NCBI RefSeq assembly: GCF_030936135.1
Contig: NC_082597.1
Location: 41,397,095-41,461,094 of the forward strand
Source of the DNA: Gavia stellata
Lineage: Eukaryota; Chordata; Aves; Gaviiformes; Gaviidae
Reading direction: 5' to 3'
Length of the DNA stretch: 64,000 bases
Shown here: positions 1 to 10,480 of the stretch, piece by piece
How the letters are laid out: each line of letters starts with the position of its first letter
Position numbering within the stretch: the stretch's first letter is position 1
Translations under genes and position numbers: made by a program
Notes under the pieces: generated by a model
The model's input: only the letters and a program-made list of their open reading frames with translations
What the model was told of the DNA's origin: nothing
Database searches by the model: none

Positions 1-1779
1 TCCCTGAGAGCGCCGTGCCCTCCTCTTCTTCCCAGTGGCTCCGAGACACACCTACATGGGAAGAGCAGCAGAACATCCACTGATAGCAACAGTTATTCTC
101 CTCTCTTTTGGGTGAGAGTGGCCCAGTTTCACTACTTCTTTGTCAACCTTCCTGCAAAACTGTTGGTTTGGACTCTTGCAGCAGACGTGGGCTCAAGTCC
201 CTCCTGGGTGAGGAGGTCCTAAGACGATAAGGATTTGGAGGAGGAGGATGCCAGATGGCTTTTTATCTTTATGTTAGAAGTGAATGGCAGGAGAAGCACT
301 GTTAGACATTTTATTAACTGGGTGCTGGAGGGTGCCCTCTGTACTTGGCTCCTTCTCTGTGCAGAAATAACTTCAGTGGGAATTTTGGGGTCACAGTTGT
401 CAGGGACAGAGTCTTATTCACCTGCTCTTGTACACCACTTCAACACTTCCTTTTTCTTCTTTTAAATAAATAGAGAACAGTATTTTAGAAGTTTCTTTAT
501 GGCTGTATTTACCTACTGCACCTTTTGCATCATTTGCACCATTTGAGGCTGTTCATAGAAAATGTACTTGCAGCACTTTTAGGAATTGAAGCATGGAAGG
601 AAAGAAAATTACATGTTTATCTTTATTTGATTTCTTAATTTGAGAAGCAAGGATAAGTTAATTAATTGACAAAGAGGTTTTAGATTCATCCCGTTAGCAG
701 TTAGGGCTGGGACTGCTGAGCAGTTAACTATTTTTGACATGTCCGGAAACTGAGAGTATTGGGTTTTGTTACATATTGTTTTTTCTCACTTCAGGCTAAG
801 GTACTTTTATACTTGTTTTAATATTTTTGCGAAGTAGTGAGGATGCGAGCAGTAGCTAACAGGAAAGGATCCCTGCTTCCAATAGCTTATACTCAATGAT
901 TATTTTGCTGGGAGAGTAATGAAATGATTTTATACTACAATTATATAGCTCTGATTCCACACCTTCTCAGTAGCTGGTGGTGTTGAGATTCAGAGTTCTT
1001 GCTAGATTCTGTTAAAAGACAGCTAAAGATCGGCTGATAAGGATTAGTAGTAGTATTGCAGAATGCTAATTATTCCGATAACTAATAATTAACTTTTTGT
1101 CCAGTGATAATTCTTCAGAAACCTAATCAACAAGAACTGACTCCGTTGTGCTAAGTTCTGTACCTGAAATTTACAGTCTAAATATCCAAGGCAGCCAGAT
1201 AAGACATTTGTACTTAATTCAATGTCCTCTCTGTTCTGTATGTTTGGAGGAGACATTTAGTTGTAGACAGATCACATGAAAGCATCTAAGAAATGCTGTG
1301 AGGTTCCTCCACAGCCAAACTCTTGCTCTGGCACAGTTCTCCGATTTCTAATTCCTTTTCAGGCCAGCAGTGCATTAGGTATGTGGTAGGAAAACTCACA
1401 AGTATTTTCGTATTCCATTCAGATATCAAGCAATTTAATCAAAACCCTAAAGAGTTACACCCAGACTTGGTTTGGCTTTTTATATTTAGCATAACCTAAT
1501 ACTAGGGCTTTATATCCTGCTAAACTATCTGATTGAATGCTACTGTAAGTTATTCTGCTTTTAGCGAAGCATTATTTCATCTTGGGCTCATGTTTCATAA
1601 CTTTCAGAATCAAAAAAGGGAAGAATTTTTCAGCTTATTTCCAAGATTTGCTCAGGTAAGCTTTATGACATGCCTGCAAGATTTGAAACAACAATATATG
1701 TCTTGAGGGGTAGAAGGACGTCAGTGACATTTCATATTGCCCCAATCACAAAGGGAGTATATTGCATAGCTTAATTGCT
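1..1779. other. Upstream intergenic DNA, no gene recognised
   Basis: AT-rich single-copy-looking DNA. The only ORF of any length (235-465, + strand, 76 codons) shows no known domain and ends in a phenylalanine run that simply reads a T-rich tract. I see no splice-bounded exon, RNA gene or recognisable repeat here. Confidence 0.6.
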
Positions 1780-2600
1780 CTCTGACACAGAGAATTATGG
1801 GGTAATTCAGGCTGGAAGGGGCCTCAGGAGGGCCTGTAGCCTCAACCCCACGCTCACTGCAGGGTCAGCTGCAAGGTCAGACCAGGTTGCTCCGGGCTGT
1901 ACCCACAGTGTGGGCTTCAAAACCTCCAGGGACAGAGACTGCACAGCCTTTCTGGGCAGTTTGCTCCACTGGTTAGTTGTCCTCACGGGGAAACATTTCT
2001 GCTGTCCAGTCTAAACCTCTGTGGCTTCACCTTACGTCTGTTCCCTCTCAGCCTCCAGACAAGCACCTCCGGGAAGACCCTGGCTTCATCTCCTTGATAA
2101 GCTCCTCGTAGGTACTGGGGGCTTCTGTGTAGTCCCCCCAAAGACATTCCCTCTCCAGGTAAACAAGCCACAGTCCCTCAGTGTGTCCTCACATGGCAGA
2201 TGCTCCATTCCTGTCCATCGTGGTGGCCTTCTCCTGGACTTCGTCCAGTTTATCAGTGCCTTTCCCTTACTGGGGAGCCACGAACTGGACGCAGTGCTCT
2301 AGATGTGGTCTAACGGTTACTGAGTACAGGGAGTAATCACTTTCCTTGATCTGCTGGCTGTGCTCCTGCTGACACAGCCCAAGGCACTGTTGGCCTTCAT
2401 CGCTTCTGGGGCTCACTGCTGGGGCTCACTGCTGCCCTGCGCTCAGTGAGCTGCCCACCTGCGCCTCGCTGCCCCCAGCACTCCCAGGACCTCCTCCACA
2501 GAGCTGCTCCCCAGCCTGCCTCGCTGCAAGGGTTTCTTCCTCCCGGGGGCACGGCGTTACATTTGTCCTTGTTGAATTTCATAAGGTACCTGTTGGCCCA
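1780..2600 (-). mobile_element. CR1 LINE fragment, antisense (reverse-transcriptase 3' part)
   Basis: Read on the minus strand this is the 3' portion of a CR1 retrotransposon. The minus strand contains the conserved CR1 stretch MKFNKDKC (about 2559-2582), which normally follows the WANR-type sequence downstream of the RT palm. Toward 1780 come the typical phrases of the CR1 3' region, seen on the + strand as the blocks about assigned growth of 'gcctttctgggcagtttgctc' type and 'cctccagggacagag'. It is full of substitutions and small indels, so it is an old copy. It is interrupted at 2600/2601 by a solo LTR, and its remaining piece resumes at 3194. Avian CR1 identity is from recognition; the subfamily is not assigned. 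Confidence 0.85.
2596..2600. repeat. Target-site duplication, left copy (GCCCA)
   Basis: The five bases GCCCA directly precede the LTR and are repeated exactly at 3194-3198. The same five bases fall in the CR1 codons for Trp-Ala, so the empty site can be read as continuous CR1. Confidence 0.85.
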
Positions 2601-2727
2601 TATCGTGGTTTAAGCCCATCTGGCAACTAAGCACCACACAGTCACTCGCTCACTCCCCCCAGGTGGGATGGGGGAGAGAATCAGAAGCGTAAAAGTGAGA
2701 AAACTCATGGGTTGAGATAAAGACAGT

Positions 2728-2733
2728 TTAATA
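2728..2733 (-). terminator. LTR polyadenylation signal ATTAAA
   Basis: TTTAAT on the + strand reads ATTAAA on the minus strand. It lies about 180 bp downstream of the LTR TATA box, a plausible spacing for the U3-R part of an LTR. Function is inferred. Confidence 0.45.
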
Positions 2734-2913
2734 GGTAGAGCAAAAGCCGCGCAGGCAAGCAAAGCAAAGCAAGGAATTCATTCACTACTTCCCATCGGCA
2801 GGCAGGTGTTCAGCCATGTCCGGGAAAGCCGTGCTCCATCACGAGTAACTGTTACTTGGGAAGACAAACGCCATTACTCCGGATGTCCCCCCCTTCCTTC
2901 TTCTTCCCCCAGG

Positions 2914-2920
2914 TTTATAT
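2914..2920 (-). promoter_or_regulatory. LTR TATA box (ATATAAA)
   Basis: The minus strand reads CATATAAACC here, within a GC-richer context. This is the expected core promoter of the solo LTR; whether it still drives transcription is unknown. It would direct transcription away from TRHDE. Confidence 0.5.
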
Positions 2921-3193
2921 GCTGAGCATGATGTCATATGGTATGGCATATCCCTTAGGTCAGTTGGGGTCAGCTGTCCCGGCTGTGTCCCCTCCCAACT
3001 TCTTGTGCACCCCCAGCCTACTCGCTGGTGGGGTGGGGTGAGAAGCAGAAAAGGCCTTGACTCTGTGTAAGCACTGCTCAGCAGTAACTAAAACATCCCT
3101 GTGTATCAACACTGTTTTCAGCACAATCCAAAACATGGCCCCATACTAGCTACTATGAAGAAAGTTAACTCTATTCCAGCCAAAACCAGCACA

Positions 3194-3222
3194 GCCCATT
3201 ATTGGAACTTGACCTCAGGCAG
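3194..3222 (-). mobile_element. CR1 remainder on the far side of the LTR
   Basis: Starts with the right GCCCA target-site copy. When the LTR and one duplication are ignored, the minus strand reads on as Trp-Ala-Asn-Arg followed by MKFNKDKC, the usual CR1 order, with one stop codon just upstream. This shows that the LTR landed inside the CR1. The outer end of the CR1 is indistinct. Confidence 0.7.
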
Positions 3223-6200
3223 GGCTGGAAGTATAGTGGGAAAAAATTGAAGGGATACAACTGAATTGAGAGGTTGCTCTTGAATCATTCAGGACAGAAA
3301 CTTAAATACATTAAACGGAGGAAGAATGTGCAAAGGTATTCCAATCAATCCTTGAAATACGGAGACAGAGTCTTTCATCAAGCTGTGTATGGTGTTAAGC
3401 GTAGTGTAAAACCTGCCACTGTAGAAGCAGAGCCCACAACCACTTGACCAGGAAAAAATTAATTAGTTGTCACAGCGTGGAGCCCCATATCTAGCAGTGG
3501 TCAGCTACATAAAGGGAACGTTAGGCATCTGAGGCAATAAGAGGTGCTGTGTATGCCCTCACACATATATACATACACACAGTGTGTTAGAATAGGACTG
3601 ACAAAATGTTGATGGGACGGGCCTGCACATGGGTGGGAGCATATGCCTAGAAAACGCCCTACTTGTAATAGCAATTCATTAAAATCAAGCAAAACAAAGG
3701 GAGACATTTACTTTAGGTCCTGAGTATAAAAAAATTTACACAGGCATAACTTCATTGTTTTACTGGCTCCCTAAATTAGCCCTTTTTTGAGAGTTATTTA
3801 GGATTAAGGAAGGAGATGAGCTATTCTAATTTTTCATGTAAACACGCTCTTATTTGATTTTTCTCTATAATTATTCAGTAGGAAGAAAACTAAAGACTAT
3901 ATTCCCTATCAAAAACCTTTAAGTATTTGGCCCAAACGACTTGATTGTATCATTTTAATTAATACAGAAAAAATTAATCAGTACAAAAATTCATTAGTTA
4001 TAACATGGCAGAAAGCCACTGAAATAGACAACAATGGTTCTTTAACAGACAGATGATTACTCAGATAGACTATTTCGAAGCCGTCTTGCAAATTTATCCA
4101 ATGTGTGGGCAACAAATTCACCAGAGGTTCATAAAGCCCTCTCAGTGCTTTACATATACTCCTACATATTTCAGTAGGAGTCACCCTGCTAAGGCTGGCT
4201 TATTCTACAGTAGTCTACGTACACAAAAGGCAGAAGAATTTTCTGCAAAAAGGGGATCCTGGGTTTAGGATCCATCTCTCTTTCCATAAACACAACTTGA
4301 TAAAAATGAAGACTTTGTGAAAAAAATTATTGCACATAAAAGCAAGCCAAAAAGATTCTGAAAATGGATACAGTTTAAAGCCACATCAGTGCTACCAGCT
4401 ACTGCAGCCCTCACAAGTGAGGATTAAGTAATATGTCTGTGTGGGTGATGTATTTTAGATCTGCAGAACTCAGGACACTATGTTTTTTTCTTGAATGCAG
4501 TTCCTTTCTTGGTCCATTTGTTCCAATAAATGAACAGCAATATACTTCTGAACCAGAATCCCAAACAATAGGTAATACCAAGTGCCTGAAATCTTGAAAG
4601 ACACTCCCAGCTGCTCAGACAAGAGAGATCCTGAAGAAGAAAACTGGGACAGAGTGTCAGGAAAAACATCCTGAAGAATGAAGTGCTTCAAAGTGCATGC
4701 TGGCTTCTTGCAGAAAATGGAAAGCTGCACTCTTTTTTTGTCTTTAAAACTTAACCAATCAAAACATAGTAGCAGGACTGTCATGTCCAGAAAACCAGGA
4801 CACGTGTTATAGCAATTAAGACATAATATTTTTAGTTTAAAAAAATCCCAAATAGCTGAATCATTTTATTCACCTTCAGGTTTCTGGGTTTTTTTTTTTT
4901 GAGATTTCTGATACCAAGCTTTTCTCTTCAAGCAGTTAGGCTAGGAACTAAGAGTTTTGGGGTTTTTTTCACATGAATGTTGAGATTCACTATCAGTGCT
5001 GGCACTGCTAGGGAAGTATCAGATGGAGGAAGACCTGGACTAAGCCTGAGAGAGGCTGGAACGCTAAGACTGCAGTGGACACCGCTGCACTGGTGTGTGG
5101 CTGGAAGACCCACTGGTGATTTCCATGGGCCAGGCGTTCAGACGGTCTAAAGCGGGTTAATTCTGAAGAAGTCAATGGAGATGTGTTGATTCACACCATC
5201 TGGGTATTTAGCTAAATCATTCCCTGGCACAGTTACAGGGCTATAAAGGTGCCAGCGCTCTTCCACCGTCACTCTTTGTGGGTTGATTCTATATTTGCTG
5301 AAAGAAAACAATAATTGAGGCACTGATATTTGCTTGACAGATAATACTCATGGCAACAATCTCTCAGGCATTTATTGTGTACACAGTTATTGAGAACACT
5401 GACAGTTTTCCTTCACTTGTTGATATAATAAAATACTACAATTAATACAAAATGTACTCAGCATTCAAAATTTAGTTGTCCAGTGATATTCATCATTCTC
5501 GTGATTGACAGATTTTAGTGGAGAAGGATGAATTTACTTATGAGATATTTGCATGTGTTTTTCAATTGATGCTGATTGATTTGAAGTAGCCAAAGGCAAT
5601 GTGATTTTCGTTTCCCCACCAGGACCGCTTACATTTGTTTTGAGGTTTCCCATTAATCCATGTAATTTATTGAGTAAATTGCTATTTAATTCATCATGGA
5701 TAGGTGCATTTCCTATGATGAACAAGTGCTTGGTCTTTTGTTCCAGTGGTATGTCACTGAAAGGAAACAATGACTTGTCTCTGCATGCTTTCCTGGCTTT
5801 AAGTTCACAAGAATAGGAAGTAAGGTCAGTTTTCTAAGCAGAAGGAGGCTGTATTAGCACTGTGACATTCACGGGAACAAAGTTGCTCTTCTAATTTTGT
5901 TATAGTCAAGTGCTGTGACAGTGCAGTGGTATCTAATGGAGTGAATAGTAGGAAGAGACAATGTTTGTGCTGTAGAGACAGAAACGGCAGAAAGAACCCC
6001 CAAAGGATCAGTGGGGGAGATAATGACACACAAGACCCTGGTAACTCTTCCCTGTTACTGCCTAGCAGAATATTCGGTGGGTTTTGATTGCTTCATTTAC
6101 TATGAGCCACTTGCCATAAAGCATTAAATTACCACATAAGTCTTTTGATAGATAGATCACTATAGAACAAATGCATGCAAACCATTATCAGCATGAGCTC

Positions 6201-6439
6201 GGGGTGCTTGCTCAGGCGCATCCTCACCAGACATTTAACCTGGGTGAGAACTCGGCTCTGAGGTTTGAAACTTGTATAAATTATCGCAGCTCCCCAGCAT
6301 ATGTAACATCACCCCTTACCTTAGTGCCCTTGGAGGTCAGAGTGCAATATGGTGGTTAGGTTCACTTCTGAATTGAAATAAGAGAAAGGCATTAAGAAAC
6401 GGCTGTTTGCTGCAGCAAAATCACTGCTAATCCTGGAAC
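3223..6439. other. Intergenic DNA, nothing recognised
   Basis: AT-rich sequence with short unrelated ORFs on both strands (the longest, on the minus strand at 4470-4784, has no domain I recognise). Homopolymer runs near 4890-4901 and 4962-4970 are ordinary. No repeat family or RNA gene is recognised. Confidence 0.55.
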
Positions 6440-6848
6440 TGCAGAATGGCAGAGTGAGGAAGAGACTTCTAGAGGTCACCTGGTCCAAGCCCTGGCTCGA
6501 AGCAGGTCCACTGAAATCAGATTACTCAGGATCTTGTCCAGTCAAATTTTGAGTATCTCTGTTGACGAAGATGCTATATCCTCTCTGGTCAAACTGGTCC
6601 AATGTTTGACTGCCCTCAGGGTGAATTTTTTTCTCCTAGTTTCTAATTGGAATTTCCTGTGTTGCAACTTGTGCCCTTGCCTCTAATCCTACCTTTGGGA
6701 AGAGTCTGTCTCTGCCTTCTCTGTACATTGCTGTGAGGTAGCTGAAGACAGCAGGAAGATTCCTCTTTAGCAGTCTCTTAAGATTGCATAAACCCACCTG
6801 TCAGCCACTTCTTGTATGCCGTGTGCTCCCAACCCCTGCTAACATCCA
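6440..6848 (-). mobile_element. CR1 LINE 3' fragment, antisense, old copy
   Basis: The + strand shows the reverse complement of a CR1 3' region in order: a 'cagaatggcagagtgaggaagag' -like start, 'ggtcacctggtccaagcc', a run matching 'caggatcttgtccagtcaaattttgagtatctc', the block ending in 'ggaatttcctgtgttgcaacttgtgccc', and a final block with 'tatgccgtgtgctcccaacccc'. The octamer tail is degraded. Divergence is clearly higher than in the copies at 13.8 and 51.5 kb, so this is an older CR1 insertion. Confidence 0.8.
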
Positions 6849-9800
6849 GGAAAAAGAGGTGAAGCACGAGGACTCTTCCCTGCTCTTCCTTTCCTCTTGT
6901 GTTCCTGGGTGCTCAAATCAGGTATTGATGCTGATGCTGGAGGTCAGGGGTAACGAGGAAGAGAGGAACTACTCAGGCAGGTATGATCTAAGCAGGCTGC
7001 TGGGGCCCCTGTCTGTAAATGCAAGAAATCAAATTGCAAGCCCAGGCTTAATGGGAAGCAACCAGTTAGGGAGTATTACATGCAAGGGTCTTCCTGAATT
7101 GGGCCAGAGCCTCAGCCAGAGTCACACAAGCTCTTTGAGAAAAGAGCTGGTTCCTTCAGTATAAGACCTCTCTGCAGCACTGCAGATGGCTACTGATAAA
7201 AATTTTGACCACGCAACACGTCATGTGCAGATGCTGTTTATGTTCAACACAGGTATTTTTAGAATAGTTTAAATACAGTTTTAAAAGATGTTATTGTAAG
7301 TCTTGCTTGTATTCTTCCACCTGCAATTCCATACTGAGACGTACAAAGTGTGTACCAAGCCAAGAGGAGCGATGTGCACTGATGGTACAAGGACTCATTC
7401 AGTGCACTGCTGACAAGGCTGGATTCAACGAGGCAGTCTGTCTTCACAAATAAATAAGCCATGCATGCCCATCCAGCGCAGCAAATCTTTCTTCCTGTCA
7501 CTGCATGACTGTGTGGTTAAATACAGACTGTCTGATGGTGTAAGATGAGTTTAGCTTCAGAGGTGAGGTTTCGATTCTACCAAACTCATTCCCATTCCTT
7601 AAACTACCATAAGCTTGACTGGGATTAGGGGCATGGAGAGGAATGAATCGGTGGCTCAGTTCTTCCCTGCCTCTTCCCCTATCCTGCACAGCTGGGTTTG
7701 CAGAATGCACACCCTCTCCCTTAAGACATGTTGGAGCAGCTCCATTCCCTTGGAGCTCCCACAGCCAAGTATACACAGATTGCTTGGTTAACACTCTTTC
7801 CCTGTACTCGCAGTAACTGCTTCAATAAAGCAGTACCCAGCAGCTTTCTGGGGGCTCGTCTACTTGTAAAAATTCAATGAACATCTGAGGGGACATGGCA
7901 ATTTCTTGCACCTGTCAATCCATTATTCCATTGCCAATGCACAAGATGTTGCAGAAGCATTTTCAATAGTAGGAAGTAAAGTCTGGTTAATCTCTGTAAA
8001 GCCCAGAAATAGTTCCTCAATCATCCCAATTTAATGGGTGATTCTCGTGCAAGGATAGCAATGTTTACAATTACAAGGTAGTTGTGGATTCAACAGAATA
8101 CTGAGATACAGGGGCTTTCATGGCTCGATCTAGTGAATCATAAAAATATGCATGTACAAGCAGTTTTTAAATTTCAGTTTGAACCTCAAATTGCCATGCA
8201 ACATCAACATAACTTTGTCACAGTGTTTAGTGGGAAACACTTAGAGCAAAATTTACCCTCTCAGCCAAATATGTGTCAGAGAGAAATGTTCATGCCTTTC
8301 GGTATGGCTGTAGACACAAACTGGAGCTAAGAAAAAAATACAACATTTTTAATATAAGTATTTATTTTCGGTTGATGTTTTAATGAAATATTTGACAGCC
8401 CTGAAGTACAAATATCATTATTTACTGCAGGATTTAATTAAAAGATGCCTAATTTTTGCAAAAAATAACACATCTGTCCTGAAATACCAGTGCTACTGTA
8501 CACAGGCAAAATAAATAAAGAAACACAGCTTTGAAGTCTGCATCTATTATATGTATGCTTTGAAGTCCTATTTGTGAGCCAAATTCAAGAACTTGGAGAG
8601 GAGGTCTCTGTGAATGAGGAGTTTGTACTGTGGGGTACATGAGACTCCTGTATCTCTTATTGCCACCTTCTTTTCTCCCATGGGGGATAGCTGGTTGCTC
8701 CGCATAGTCATAGAGTCTTATTTAAAAACCAGCAGGTTTTCAATCCTCCTCTGCCCTACCCTATAACTGCACTTCACTACCTGCTGAGTTGGAGTCATCC
8801 ATATGAAGAAATTGGCAGGGTTTGGCCCAAAACAATCGTTGCAATAACCTGCGGGTATCTAAGTAGGTAACTGTAGCTTGCACTCAGTTGTGGGCAGGAG
8901 CCTTATTAGGATTTATGGAGCTTTGGGTCAGGATAGAGGTGACTGCAGATCTGCAGTGGATTCCCTTAGTGGGAACTGGAACTCTTGGTGGACCCATGTG
9001 TTGTGAAGGCAGGCAGAGGAAGGAAGAGCTGTACACATGCTCCCAACATTGGATGTCCTAAAAGGAGAAAAATACATATTTCACTGATAAGATGGTGGAA
9101 TTGGCTGGCTTTTGGAACAGATGTGGCCCTCTCAGTGAGCCAACCTGTTACAGCAATAATCTGGACAAGTTCTCTGCTGATGTCCTTAAAGTGAACTGCT
9201 GGCCAGATATGTTTGTTATACAGAATACCAGCTAGGATAGAAAAGAACATGTGCGATACACACCACCTTCCCTTGAAAACAATGTCACACTGCAGGTGTG
9301 TAAAAAGCCAGTGTTCTCAGACTTTCCTGATCAAAGTGCATAATTACAAGGGTAGGCTGTATGCATGCATTTGGAAAATGTGCAGTGCTCCCATAGGCTA
9401 CAGGAGAGTCAGGGCTTCCCAGAACTACTCTCCAAATGATCTTAATGGACGAATACCACAAATTTCATCCTCTGCTTCTTCCAGGTGCTTTTTCAATAGC
9501 ACTGCTGGAGAGAATAGCTTTTGTTCGCACAAGTGGCCTCAGTTTCCAGTCAACATTTTGCTCATGCTGACACTCTGAAGGGGAATCTGAAGGAAGGAGG
9601 GTCCTAATCCTGTTTGTATTCAAGACCAAGGTAATCTGTCCTTGGCTTGCACATGTGTTACTGTCTGCATCAGGTTACGAGGGTATAAAAATGTTGCTGA
9701 CAACTCCCTGTCGGGTTTCCCTTAGGAATTCTTACGATGTGGGATAATTAGCAGGGCCCCGGGGAAGGCGGGAGGGAGCTCCCTTTTCCCTTCAGGGACT

Positions 9801-10384
9801 CCGTTGAATAACTCAGGCTCCCTTGGTATTTATACAGCTCTCACTGTATGATGGACCAGGATTTAAAGCAAACAAACCGGTAGCTACAAACAGACAAAAC
9901 CAAACAAAAAACAACCTAGCTGGTATCTAAATGGAGGATCCTGCAGCCAGACCTAGACAAGAAAATAAGTGATGTTGTTAAGGATGCGTGCTCCCAGAGC
10001 AGCTCCTGGCATGTTCAGTGGGAATTGCTACCTCCTCTGTGTGATGAAAACCACGTCATTTGCCGAGTGCCTGAATGTGGATTTAACAGCTTCACTGGGG
10101 GTGGATGTGGTTTTCCTCTGAGGAACTCTTGGCCTTATGTTACCAGTTTGCAAAAGCACACACTTCTCCCTCCCCATCCCTAAAAAGAAAAATTAAAAAA
10201 ACCCAGCTGCTGTAAATCAAGAAAAATTCATAACTTGCTTGAGGTATAACAGCTGTTGATTTAAGGCTCAACATCTTTGGGAGCACATTGCTGCTAGGAA
10301 GATAAAAATCTTTTTGACAAAGTTGTGACCATAAAAATTGCAAGGCTTTAGTCAACATTTAGAGAGGATTTGCATCTCCCTTAT
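6849..10384. other. Intergenic DNA, nothing recognised
   Basis: No ORF with a recognisable domain. A patch at about 9690-9850 is richer in G+C than its surroundings and contains a CCCCGGGGAAGGCGGGAGGG stretch followed by TATTTATA; I could not assign it to a family. Confidence 0.5.
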
Positions 10385-10480
10385 AATAAATAACAATAAT
10401 AATAGCTCACATTTATACAATGCTTCCTAGATTCAAAATGTTTTACAAACATCAGCTAATTAATCTTATTGAAATACTTT
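10385..10480 (+). repeat. Possible ancient MIR-like SINE relic
   Basis: The order 'aataatagctcacatttata', 'caatgcttcc', 'caaaatgttttacaaacatc', 'ctaatt' resembles the conserved 3' half of MIR/CORE-type SINEs (short AATAAT run, 'CTCACATTTAT', 'GCTTTACAAAC', 'CTAATTAAT'). Such relics persist at low copy in bird genomes. It is short and diverged, so this is a tentative call. Confidence 0.3.

Larger units (their letters stand above)
2601..3193 (-). mobile_element. Solo LTR of an avian endogenous retrovirus, nested in CR1
   Basis: About 593 bp bounded by GCCCA duplications. On the minus strand it begins TGTGCTGGTTTTGG and ends in CCACGATA, close to the TG...CA ends of an LTR (the last bases have decayed). 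I recognise it as a family common in bird genomes, whose + strand form starts with a GTGGTTTAA-type block and ends with CCAGCCAAAACCAGCACA. The orientation is set by a TATA box (2914-2920) and an ATTAAA polyadenylation signal (2728-2733), both on the minus strand. No internal retroviral sequence adjoins it, so it is a solo LTR left by recombination. A 5-bp duplication is typical of ERVL-like elements, but the class is an inference. Confidence 0.85.
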
